Shown piece by piece: positions 17,462 through 25,774 of a stretch of 64,000 nucleotides of DNA. Numbering within the stretch: position 1 is the stretch's first letter; every line of letters begins with the position of its first letter. The translations under genes were made by a program, and so were the position numbers. The DNA lies in NCBI GenBank assembly GCA_963925675.1, contig CAWUSW010000026.1:1-64000 (forward strand), read 5' to 3'. This DNA is from Eutrophocola sp963925675. GTDB lineage: Bacteria > Pseudomonadota > Gammaproteobacteria > Pseudomonadales > Pseudohongiellaceae. The notes below the pieces were generated by a model. It worked only from the letters and a program-made list of their open reading frames with translations. It ran no database searches and had not been told where the DNA came from.

Positions 17462-18796
17462 CTATTCTGTCTCAACTGCTTCCTGAGCATCCGGATGCTT
17501 TTCGATGATTACCTGGCCGACCCGCAAATCTTCGATCTCCAAGACGGTAATGGTATAACCGTCAATGGCAATTGAATCGCCGGGCTCCGGCATACGTTCA
17601 AGCTGATTCATTAACAAACCTGACAAACTGTTAGCTTCCAGCTCGTTAGGTATTTTTATACCAATAATGCGTTCAACATCGCTCAGGGAAACCAGACCAT
17701 TGGCTTCCCATTTTCCTTCTGCAAGTTCAATGATAGCTACAGCGGACTCAGGGCTATCAGTTTCATCTTCGATTTCCCCGACAATTTCTTCAATCAGATC
17801 TTCCAGAGTGATGATGCCCATGAACTCCCCGTATTCATCCACAACAAAAGCCATGTGAGCACGCAGGGATCGCATATCCTCGAACAATGTCGACACCCTT
17901 TGTGACTCGGGTACGACCAGTGGCGGGCGACAAAAACGTACCAGGTCGTTCCAGGGCTCCTGCTCCCCATCCAGCAGAGCAGAATAAACATCATTCGCCA
18001 GAAGCAGACCTACAATTTCATCATTATTCGAACTATCCAGAACCGGGAAGCGGGAATGACTGGTTTCTCTTATTTTCCTCAGGTTTTCGGCTGGCTCATC
18101 ACTAACATCAATAACATCCACAGAATTCCTGGGAATCATTACCCGGCCAATAAAACGCTGATCAAATTCAAACAGGTTATGTAGCATATTGGCTTTGTCA
18201 TTTTCCAGAGCTCCGTGCTCTTTTGAGGTTGCCACCATGCCCTTGAATTCATCACTGCTGAACACTTCGGCATGGGTTGCCTCTTCCACACCAAACAGAG
18301 AGAGTAAGGAGCCAGATGACCAGTTCAACACCCAGTTAAGGGGATAGACCATTAAATAGGTCAGATGCAATGGATAAGAGATCCATACTGAAACCATTTC
18401 TGCCTTGCGAATAGCAAAGGTTTTGGGCACCTGTTCACCCACGACAATATGCAGTGAAGAAAAAATCAGAAAGCCTACGATGAAGGCAGTCGTATGCAGG
18501 GCAGCATCGGGCACACCCAGCCAATGAAAAGCAGGTTCCAGTAAGGCCGCCACTGCAGGCTCACCGACCCAGCCAAGACCCAGCGAGGCCATGGTTATAC
18601 CCAGCTGGCAAGCAGCAAGATAGGATTCCAGATTGGCCTGAATCCTCAATGTTAACTTGGCCGCAGCACTGCCATTATTTGCCATGGTTTCAATACGGAA
18701 CCCTCTGGCTTTAACCAGAGCGAACTCTGCCGCAACAAAAAAACCGTTGGCTGTTAACAAAATAACGATTGCGATTAAACTACCTGATAAATTCAC
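17462..18796 (-). CDS. CorC/HlyC-type (CNNM) membrane protein with CBS pair
   Basis: The architecture is a DUF21/CNNM transmembrane domain (residues 1-190, with 'ANGFFVAAEFALVKAR' and 'GLGWVGEPAVA'), a CBS pair (about 205-330) and a C-terminal CorC_HlyC domain (about 345-430). Proteins of this type are linked to magnesium or cobalt efflux and not to haemolysis despite the historical name. The length of 444 residues is typical. A hairpin lies in its leader at 18827-18863. It is transcribed alone. Confidence 0.92.
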   Translation of the reverse strand: MNLSGSLIAIVILLTANGFFVAAEFALVKARGFRIETMANNGSAAAKLTLRIQANLESYLAACQLGITMASLGLGWVGEPAVAALLEPAFHWLGVPDAALHTTAFIVGFLIFSSLHIVVGEQVPKTFAIRKAEMVSVWISYPLHLTYLMVYPLNWVLNWSSGSLLSLFGVEEATHAEVFSSDEFKGMVATSKEHGALENDKANMLHNLFEFDQRFIGRVMIPRNSVDVIDVSDEPAENLRKIRETSHSRFPVLDSSNNDEIVGLLLANDVYSALLDGEQEPWNDLVRFCRPPLVVPESQRVSTLFEDMRSLRAHMAFVVDEYGEFMGIITLEDLIEEIVGEIEDETDSPESAVAIIELAEGKWEANGLVSLSDVERIIGIKIPNELEANSLSGLLMNQLERMPEPGDSIAIDGYTITVLEIEDLRVGQVIIEKHPDAQEAVETE

Positions 18797-18826
18797 TTTT
18801 TAATTCCAGATTTTCCAGTTTTCGGC

Positions 18827-18863
18827 CCTTGCGGGAATATCCTGCTGAATATTCGCAGGGGCG
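18827..18863 (-). promoter_or_regulatory. Hairpin in the leader of the CorC/HlyC-type gene
   Basis: An imperfect stem pairs CCCTTGCGGGAATAT (18829-18843) with ATATTCGCAGGGG (18852-18864), starting 31 bases upstream of the gene's ATG. It would lie in the 5' untranslated mRNA. A regulatory role is possible but unsupported beyond position; I see no match to known magnesium leaders. Confidence 0.3.
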
Positions 18864-19030
18864 CGTATTCTACAGTGTATTAGATTACTAGATATAAATT
18901 ATTATTCCGTTTCAGTCCAGCCATAACAGCCTGGCAAGCTCGCGAGTCCCATTATCACTGAATAATGAAATAGCTAAGGGAACAAAGTATAGTACGCAAC
19001 AACACTTTTTATTGGAGTTTCCACCTGTCA

Positions 19031-19879
19031 ATGACACAGCAAATTACTGAAAAACTTAGACGCACAAAAGGGTTTGTTTTCGATATGGATGGCACTCTCA
19101 TCCTGGGCGACAAAAAAAACAATAATATGAATACCTTGCCTGGCGCAGCTGACTTTATAAACCTGCTTAAGGATAAAGGCATACCCTATGTGGTGATGAC
19201 CAACGGCACCGCTCGTTCGCCCAAAGACTATGTAAAGGTGCTCAGTGATGCCGGCATCCCAATGGATGACAACACCATGATGACCCCCAGCAGTGTCGCG
19301 GCTGACTATCTGGTAAAACAAGGTTATAAACGCATTATGGTGCTCGGTTGTCCCGGCGTGTGGGAGCCTCTGGCTGATCTGGGCCTGGAAGTTGTGCTTT
19401 CCAGTATCGACGATCCAGGCCCTGTAGATGCCGTCTATATCGGTTGGTATCGGGAGTTTGGTTTCAAGGATATTGAGAATGCATGGCTGGCTGTGCGCGC
19501 TGGCGCCGAGTTGTATACTGCCTCTGATGTACCTTTCTTTGCCACCGCCAATGGTCCTGGCATCGGCACTTCCTGCGCTCTGGCAGCGGCTTTAAAACCC
19601 TTAACCGGAAAAGATGCTGTCGTACTCGGAAAACCTTCGCGCTTTGCTATTGAAGCCGCCGCACGGCATTTAGGCCTGGCCGTGGATGAAATAGCTGTGG
19701 TTGGTGATGACGCGGACCTGGAAGTGCCTATGGCCAAAAATAATGGGGCACTTTCTATTTATGTGCATACCGGTACAGGCGGCCCCAATGCCTTTGATGA
19801 ACGTCCTGAATCTACCTGGCCGGAAATCTCTGTAGCCAATGTCGGCGCGCTAATGGCACTTTACCAGGACAGTGAATAA
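19031..19879 (+). CDS. HAD-superfamily IIA phosphatase (NagD-like)
   Basis: The HAD motif I is FDMDGTLILG (residues 17-26), motif II is VMTNGT, and motif IV is 'AVVGDDADLEVPMAKNNG', with a large C2 cap between, as in NagD and other subclass IIA nucleotide or sugar phosphatases. Length is 282 residues. It overlaps the next gene by 8 bases, which suggests joint work with the glycosyltransferase-like product. The natural substrate cannot be read. Confidence 0.85.
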   Translation: MTQQITEKLRRTKGFVFDMDGTLILGDKKNNNMNTLPGAADFINLLKDKGIPYVVMTNGTARSPKDYVKVLSDAGIPMDDNTMMTPSSVAADYLVKQGYKRIMVLGCPGVWEPLADLGLEVVLSSIDDPGPVDAVYIGWYREFGFKDIENAWLAVRAGAELYTASDVPFFATANGPGIGTSCALAAALKPLTGKDAVVLGKPSRFAIEAAARHLGLAVDEIAVVGDDADLEVPMAKNNGALSIYVHTGTGGPNAFDERPESTWPEISVANVGALMALYQDSE

Positions 19880-20963
19880 ACCTCTTCCACCAAGTCCGAC
19901 TCGTGTGTTGTTGGTCAATCCAACAAAATACCTGGGCAATCTTTTACTTGCTGGCGGTCTTATGCAAGCCTATGCAGAATATTGCCAAAATCAGCATATT
20001 GAATTGAAAATTGTTGTTGATGATAGTTTTCGCACACTTTGTGAAAACAGTTTTCCCAACGACTGTCTTATTTATTTTCCCCGCAAAAAAATCAGCCAGG
20101 CAAATTTTCTGAAAAAAATAGTCTTGTACTGGCGCTGTCTAAAACAGATTCGCGCCTTCAAGGCCAAGCTTGCCTTTAATATCGAAGAAGATTCCGCCAC
20201 CAACCACCTGACCCGTTTTTCTGCTGCAGATTTCAAACTCGGCTGCAGCCATGTGCGCCACAAAAAGAGTTATGACCATGTCCTTGCTCTACACTTTGAA
20301 AACCGGGTACAGGAAAAAGCCCACCGCTGGCACAGTTACTATGAGGTGTTCGCCGCTTTAAACATGCCGGAACCTGAAAAAAATTATATAAAACTGACAC
20401 TGGACGACTTACCTGGTCCCTTGCAAGAAAAATTGCAGCAGGCAGGATGGCAGCCGGATCGACCCACCATTGCCTTGCATGCTGGCGCTACCAAGGAATA
20501 CAAAAAGTGGCCGCTGTCTCATATGGCGACCTTAATCGAAAAAATTCTCGCAGCAGGATTGCAAGCTGTCTTATTAGGAGCAGGAAGCGCTGACGAAATC
20601 GCTAATAATGAAATAGTGCAAAAACTTGATAATCATAAGCTGAATGTTGGCCCGATTAACCTGTGTAATAAACTCTCATTGACTGAACTCGCGCAATTTT
20701 TACCGCAGTGTGACGTCATGGTGGGTAATGACAGTGGTCCATTCCATCTGGGCTCCGCGCTTGGTATAAAAGGGATTGTTTTATGGGGGCCAACCAACAA
20801 AGACATCTGGGGCCCGCTGGGGAAAAACAGTGAAATTGTATCCGCAACGTTTACCTGTGATCCTGCCTGTAACAAGGGCAGCTGCCTGCATCAACATCGT
20901 TGTCTACAGGAAATTTCACCCGATCAGATATTTGAGAAGCTGATGGCTAAACTGGCACCTTAA
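19872..20963 (+). CDS. Glycosyltransferase family 9 (heptosyltransferase-like)
   Basis: GT-B fold protein of 363 residues. 'NPTKYLGNLLLAGGLMQA' replaces the usual 'GD-x-l' loop at the N terminus. 'IALHAGATKEYKKWPL', 'LLGAGSADE' and the nucleotide-sugar motif 'VGNDSGPFHLGSALGI' are present in the C-terminal half. A Cys-rich tail (C-x4-C-x3-C type) follows, seen in several GT9 proteins. It starts at GTG (19872) inside the end of the phosphatase gene. It likely adds a sugar to lipopolysaccharide core or a similar glycan. No other LPS genes are adjacent. Confidence 0.85.
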   Translation: MNKPLPPSPTRVLLVNPTKYLGNLLLAGGLMQAYAEYCQNQHIELKIVVDDSFRTLCENSFPNDCLIYFPRKKISQANFLKKIVLYWRCLKQIRAFKAKLAFNIEEDSATNHLTRFSAADFKLGCSHVRHKKSYDHVLALHFENRVQEKAHRWHSYYEVFAALNMPEPEKNYIKLTLDDLPGPLQEKLQQAGWQPDRPTIALHAGATKEYKKWPLSHMATLIEKILAAGLQAVLLGAGSADEIANNEIVQKLDNHKLNVGPINLCNKLSLTELAQFLPQCDVMVGNDSGPFHLGSALGIKGIVLWGPTNKDIWGPLGKNSEIVSATFTCDPACNKGSCLHQHRCLQEISPDQIFEKLMAKLAP

Positions 20964-21176
20964 AGTCCTTGACTGGCACTCAATACAGCTCAAATTTTCT
21001 ACAATCAGCACCTTAGAAAAAGTAATACCCACACATAAGATTTTCCCTACTTTTTGCTTTCTTTTTGTTCCCTGTTTTTCCTTAGTTTCTGAACTTTTTA
21101 ATTAATAGATTGCCTTAGAATGACCTCTGAGCAATAGAATGAAAAATTTGTATTTATTAACCAAGAAAGAAATAAA

Positions 21177-21767
21177 ATGCGCGTATTAAAACTCTACAAC
21201 GTTAATGATTATGAACAGCTGGAAAGGCCTGATAAATATCGAGGCTGCACCTTAAATTCTCCCGCCCAGGAAATACTGACTGACTTTACTTACAACCATC
21301 CCTATGTTGTAGAGTCGACAACCAGTGCTGTTGAAACAGAAGCTATGATGAAGAGAGCCCATGTCAGGCTGAAGTTCGTTATCGACAAAGAAGAGCGTTT
21401 TCTGGGAATTATTACCCTGACCGACCTGGGTCAGGACGGCTTGCAAAAATATGTCGATGCCGGTTTTCAACTGGAGGATATAAGCGTCGCACAAATCATG
21501 ACGCCAAGATCAGCCTTGAAAGCCTTTAATTATGATGAGTTGGCTGAGTCCACTATTTGTGACGTGCTCACTTCTTTACAGATGACCAACCTGCATCACT
21601 GTCTGGTGTTTGATAAAACCAGCAGAGTCATTCGTGGACTGCTTTCCGCCAGCGATTTCGCAAAGAAGCTCGACATTCCCTTGCCCAGTGACGAGATACC
21701 AACCTTTGTTACTCTCTACAATATCCTCGTTGAACGAATTAACACTCCCAATAAAAAGGCGGGCTGA
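21177..21767 (+). CDS. CBS-domain protein
   Basis: A 196-residue protein with two CBS motifs (about residues 40-100, 'FVIDKEERFLGIITLTDL', and 105-170, 'VAQIMTPRSALKAF' with 'CLVFDKTSRVIRGLLSASDFA'). There is no other domain. CBS pairs usually bind adenine nucleotides and regulate a partner. The third subunit of phenylphosphate synthase is also a CBS protein of similar size (about 24 kDa), but this gene is 5 kb from the kinase-like operon, so the parallel is speculative. AAGAAAG lies upstream as a ribosome binding site. Confidence 0.8.
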   Translation: MRVLKLYNVNDYEQLERPDKYRGCTLNSPAQEILTDFTYNHPYVVESTTSAVETEAMMKRAHVRLKFVIDKEERFLGIITLTDLGQDGLQKYVDAGFQLEDISVAQIMTPRSALKAFNYDELAESTICDVLTSLQMTNLHHCLVFDKTSRVIRGLLSASDFAKKLDIPLPSDEIPTFVTLYNILVERINTPNKKAG

Positions 21768-21956
21768 TTCTTCTCTAAATACTGAAATTGTCAGCTGGTG
21801 GGTGCTTTATTGTTATTGATTGTGCAGATAAAATTACACACATCAATGAAAGCGAAATATTTAGGCGGGGCAAAGAGAGATAGAGTAGAACAGAGTAATG
21901 GCAAGCGCGGATAGAAGCAGAGAGGATAAGCGTTGCTCGTTATTTAGCATTATCAG

Positions 21957-23480
21957 TCATGCCACTTCTTCATGGATACCTTGCAACATAGTCTGGCCTT
22001 TACTGTCTGTAACACTTGCTAGAACAGCGACTAATGCAGATACCAGAAATGCTGGCAAAAGCACGTCAAGAGCACCAAGATAAGTCACCCCATTTTGCCA
22101 TCCCATTACCAATAACAGAGACGGCACAGCAAACTTGAACAGGATAGTTGACAGAAAGCCGGCCACCATAGCGCACTTGGCCCCAAACGCTGTTAGTTTT
22201 GACCAGCACAAACTAAGTATCATCACCGGGCAGAATGTGGCAGCAATTCCGGACCAGCCAAAGATAATAATCCAGAACACCCCGTTTTCAATATCGTAAA
22301 GCAGGATGCCCATGCCAATAGCAAAAGAAATAAGCGCGAGAATCAGCGTTACTTGCTGACTCAGTTTTACCAAAGCAGCATCTTTCATTTCCGGATGACG
22401 AGTCTTTTGCCAGTAATCTCGAACTGCGGAACTGGAGGCAACAACCAGCAGGGAGTCTATAGTAGACATGATGGCTGAGAGCACCATGGCGATATAGACC
22501 CCGGCAAAAAATGGCAGCAGCAGAACCTGGGACATATAGGGAAGAATATTATCCTGATCAAAACCAAGATCAGCGTCCGTAAACAGTCCACGCCCTACAA
22601 GCCCAATCATTACCGCACCGGTATCTGCCAGAAGAGTCCAGGTTAATGCAACAACAGCCCCTTTGTTGATTTGATCTTCATCACGAATAGAAATAAAACG
22701 CACAAACACCTGAGGTGACCCCAGAAAACCAATACCAATAGCAGCAAAACCAAGCGTCTGAAATATCGACAGTGTTGTCCAGCCCTGCCCTGCTGTTAAG
22801 CTTAAATGACTGGAAAACCCCGATCCCAGAGTATCCAGAATATTACTAATGCCGCCAACTTCCAGCAGGCCAATCACGGGCAGCACAACCAATCCGGTGA
22901 CCATTAGCAGTCCCTGGAATACATCCGACCATACCACGGCGATAAATCCGCCCTTGGTGATATATAAAAGCACAACAAGGAAACCTATGGCGGCACCCAG
23001 ATAGTGGTTCATATCAAGAAAGGCATTGAACGCTTTACCGGTGGCAAACACCTGAGATCCGGCATAGATAGGCACGAAGACAAGCAGAGCACCGGCAGCA
23101 ATCAAGCGCAGCCCGTGTCCCTTATCACGAAAGCGGGATTCAAGATAATCCGGGATGGTGACACTGTCATACTGATCGGTAAGCCGTTTGAAGGGTTTCG
23201 CCATCCAGAACCAGGCAATACCCACACCCAGTAATTCGCCCAGCACGATCCAGAGTCCCTGCAAGCCAACAGCAAAACCGGTACCGGTCAGACCGAGTAA
23301 AAGCCAGGCGGACTCACCTGTTGCTCGGGCCGAAAACGCGACATTGATAAAACCCAGTTTCTTGCCGCCGGCATAGTAGTCACGAATGTCGTGCATGCGC
23401 CGGGAAGCAAGGTAACCGATGAGCAAGAGGATGATGCAGTAGATAAATACTGCGGAGGATTTCCAAACTAAAACGCTGAT
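21957..23480 (-). CDS. Sodium:solute symporter (SSS/PutP family), apparent ATC start
   Basis: The protein has about 13 transmembrane helices with SSS signatures: 'DYYAGGKKLGFINVAFSA' after TM1, 'SQVFATGKAFN', 'GSPQVFVRFI' and 'VLSAIMSTIDSLLVVASSS' with the sodium-site Ser residues. An in-frame TTG at 23426 falls inside TM1, whereas the frame stays open 18 codons further to an ATC at 23478-23480 that has AAGAGGAG (23488-23495) 7 bases upstream. There is no ATG, GTG or in-frame TTG between. I annotate from that ATC, giving 507 residues and a full first helix. It follows the cytochrome c gene by 53 bases and probably imports a substrate related to the flavoprotein. Confidence 0.85.
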   Translation of the reverse strand: MSVLVWKSSAVFIYCIILLLIGYLASRRMHDIRDYYAGGKKLGFINVAFSARATGESAWLLLGLTGTGFAVGLQGLWIVLGELLGVGIAWFWMAKPFKRLTDQYDSVTIPDYLESRFRDKGHGLRLIAAGALLVFVPIYAGSQVFATGKAFNAFLDMNHYLGAAIGFLVVLLYITKGGFIAVVWSDVFQGLLMVTGLVVLPVIGLLEVGGISNILDTLGSGFSSHLSLTAGQGWTTLSIFQTLGFAAIGIGFLGSPQVFVRFISIRDEDQINKGAVVALTWTLLADTGAVMIGLVGRGLFTDADLGFDQDNILPYMSQVLLLPFFAGVYIAMVLSAIMSTIDSLLVVASSSAVRDYWQKTRHPEMKDAALVKLSQQVTLILALISFAIGMGILLYDIENGVFWIIIFGWSGIAATFCPVMILSLCWSKLTAFGAKCAMVAGFLSTILFKFAVPSLLLVMGWQNGVTYLGALDVLLPAFLVSALVAVLASVTDSKGQTMLQGIHEEVA

Positions 23481-23533
23481 GAAAAAACTCCTCTTAATTA
23501 TTTACAGGAGAGGCACTAGCCGCACCTGCAGAA

Positions 23534-23866
23534 TTAATTTTGTGGAGAAAGATAAGCCCCTAAATCTAAAAGATCCTTGTCACTGATTTCCGTCTTGCGA
23601 AAAGGCGGCATGATTTTCACACCCTTGCGAACAAACAAGGCGACAAGCTCCGGTGTCAGGTCGAGTCGTTCTTCCAGAACACCGGATTTTTCTCCCTTGT
23701 AGATAAATTCCAGTGCTGATGTTCCCGGATGTTTGCGTCCTCCAGGAGCATGGCAGGATGAACACCAGTGTTCGTACACTTCCTTGCCATGGACGCGATC
23801 ACCTTCCTGGGCAAATAATCCGAAACTTAACAGGGTAAAGAGAAGAAATAGAAACGACTTACGCAT
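23534..23866 (-). CDS. Periplasmic c-type cytochrome, partner of the flavoprotein
   Basis: A protein of 110 residues with a signal peptide (1-19, ending FAQ) and one haem site, CSSCH (residues 36-40), with a probable axial Met in IMPPFRK near residue 86. Size and position resemble the cytochrome subunit (PchC/PchX) of p-cresol methylhydroxylase, which takes electrons from the FAD subunit. The ATG lies within the end of the flavoprotein gene (8-base overlap), so the two are coupled. It would act in the periplasm. Confidence 0.9.
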   Translation of the reverse strand: MRKSFLFLLFTLLSFGLFAQEGDRVHGKEVYEHWCSSCHAPGGRKHPGTSALEFIYKGEKSGVLEERLDLTPELVALFVRKGVKIMPPFRKTEISDKDLLDLGAYLSPQN

Positions 23867-25532
23867 TGTTGTCTCCTTTCTTTTCTTTATCTCCTTTATT
23901 CACATTAACAGCAGCAATGCCTTTACCTTCCTCATCGCGAATATGTTTCGGCCAGATGCCATAGCGTCCGGCCGAAATAATTCCCTTGGGGTCGATGGCG
24001 TCCTTGAGCGTTTGTTGTAATCTCAACAGCGCATTGTCATTAAAGGAATAGGCTGCAGCACAGTCATCCATGAAGGCGGTGTGGGTGCGGTATTCGCCCC
24101 AGCCATGTTCCGCCGCCACCTTAACCAGTTCCCGAAAAATTTTCCGGGTTTTTCTGTTTACATCAGCATCTCTGCTAACAGTGAATCCCACCAGAATGGT
24201 AAAAGTGCGTTGATGGTATGAATAAGGGGGAACATTAAAAACAGTGTTGCCTCCCATCTCCCGCAGTACCTTGCCCAGGACTTTATTGGATTCCAACACC
24301 GCTTCCCCGGTCATGGGCACCACCGGTGAGAAACCGAGATGGCCGTTAGTCCCAGCAGGATTAAAGTTGGAGCGGTTACCGAGTTGGAAAACCGACATGG
24401 AAGGCACACCCAGGTGATTTTCATCCGCTGTTTGCATCAACTCTTCATAGGGCATGGGAAAATTGAGGGATTCCTGATCCTGGTAACGTACGCCATCAAT
24501 ATCGGCAAATTGTCTCTTCACATATTCCCAGGAGCTGTCGACAATTTCCCGTGGTCCATAAAATTTGAACTGGGAACTCCAGAACGGGGTATTGTTGCTG
24601 AGAGCAAACTCGTCAAGGATGCGAATATCTTCCTCGTTAGCCCTGTCATAGCGCTCCTGCATTTCCGGATTCTGTCCTATGGCAAACTGCATGGGAGACT
24701 GCACCCCGGCATTGGAATTGAGTATCCCGCTGTACATCATTTTTGCGGTAATTCTCACCAGTTCATGCACATCGTTGTATTTCATGACCTGTACGGAACC
24801 AGAACGGAAAGCTTCCGGGGCCGGGCTTAACCAGAAACCCATCTTGGTGACGACACCAAAATTTGACTGGGCAAACAAACCATCCATCCAGGGACCATAG
24901 CCCCAGCGATATTGCTGCCAGGTTTCAGCATTCGGCAGAGCACCCATGCCGGTACGCACAATGTCGCCATCTGCCAGCACCACTTCCATACCGCAGTGGG
25001 CTTCGAAATGATCGCGGTAAGGATTAACGGTGTAGCCGACGCCATGATCCAAAGAATTCCCAATCAGACTGCCCCAGCCGGGATCCGGACAGTCTATCCA
25101 CAGATCCAGGCCCTGTTCCTGAATATAGTTGTACAAGTCAAAATAGGAAACCCCTGGCTCTACAAGTGCAAAGGCATTTTCTTCATTGACCTCGATAATC
25201 CGGTTCATGCGCTTCAGATCCAGTACCACGCTACCAGTGAGTACGGGAGCCGAACCGCCATAGCCCAGGTTTTTACCCGTGGATACCGGGTAAACCGGAA
25301 TTTGAAATTCATTACAAATAGCCATCAGGGACTGGACTTCTGCAGCGGACTGCGGTGCCAGGGCGATGGATGGAATCTTCTCTTCTTCCTCACCCCACAA
25401 TGGCGAATAGGCATCACGGTAAAGGTCAACATCAGCCTCATCTGTGAACACCCAATCTGCTCCGATCGCTGACTCAAATTGCCTTACGGCTCTGTCAAAA
25501 TCAGATTGGCTGACACCTGGTGGATATCGCAT
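23859..25532 (-). CDS. 4-cresol dehydrogenase/vanillyl-alcohol oxidase-family flavoprotein
   Basis: An FAD-dependent VAO/PCMH-family oxidoreductase of 557 residues. The FAD-binding region has 'VSTGKNLGYGGSAPV' and 'HCGMEVVLADGDIVRTGMG', followed by 'YGPWMDGLFAQSNFGVVTKMGFWL', all close to PchF. The phenolate pocket seems retained: Tyr91 (LGYGG) and Tyr481-Arg482 (GEYRTH) correspond to Tyr108 and Tyr503-Arg504 of vanillyl-alcohol oxidase. The Tyr that carries covalent FAD in PchF (in GLYNW) appears as Gly here (FQLGN), so FAD may be bound differently. It probably oxidises a p-alkyl- or p-hydroxymethyl-phenol and passes electrons to the adjacent cytochrome. A Lys-rich tail extends beyond PchF. 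No signal peptide is seen. Confidence 0.85.
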   Translation of the reverse strand: MRYPPGVSQSDFDRAVRQFESAIGADWVFTDEADVDLYRDAYSPLWGEEEEKIPSIALAPQSAAEVQSLMAICNEFQIPVYPVSTGKNLGYGGSAPVLTGSVVLDLKRMNRIIEVNEENAFALVEPGVSYFDLYNYIQEQGLDLWIDCPDPGWGSLIGNSLDHGVGYTVNPYRDHFEAHCGMEVVLADGDIVRTGMGALPNAETWQQYRWGYGPWMDGLFAQSNFGVVTKMGFWLSPAPEAFRSGSVQVMKYNDVHELVRITAKMMYSGILNSNAGVQSPMQFAIGQNPEMQERYDRANEEDIRILDEFALSNNTPFWSSQFKFYGPREIVDSSWEYVKRQFADIDGVRYQDQESLNFPMPYEELMQTADENHLGVPSMSVFQLGNRSNFNPAGTNGHLGFSPVVPMTGEAVLESNKVLGKVLREMGGNTVFNVPPYSYHQRTFTILVGFTVSRDADVNRKTRKIFRELVKVAAEHGWGEYRTHTAFMDDCAAAYSFNDNALLRLQQTLKDAIDPKGIISAGRYGIWPKHIRDEEGKGIAAVNVNKGDKEKKGDNNA

Positions 25533-25774
25533 GTTTTTCCTTACCTGTTTTTATTATTAAAAAGTCATAGCTCTCAGGCGAAATAAGCCTATCATTATTC
25601 ATTGAGTGTTTACACTTGTCGAAACATTCAAAAGATATTCCAGAAACAGTGAAACAATTGCATCCTGTACTCGAAATACATGGCTATGAAAGCTAAAATG
25701 GCTATCTATAAAAAATATCTAGAATAGATTTCCAATATGCCTGTGCTAATTAACCAAAATAAGAAAATCAAATT

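Noticed and set aside
21860..21950. Purine-rich stretch after the symporter stop with a hint of 7-base period
   Set aside because: Units are too diverged to align reliably; probably biased composition.
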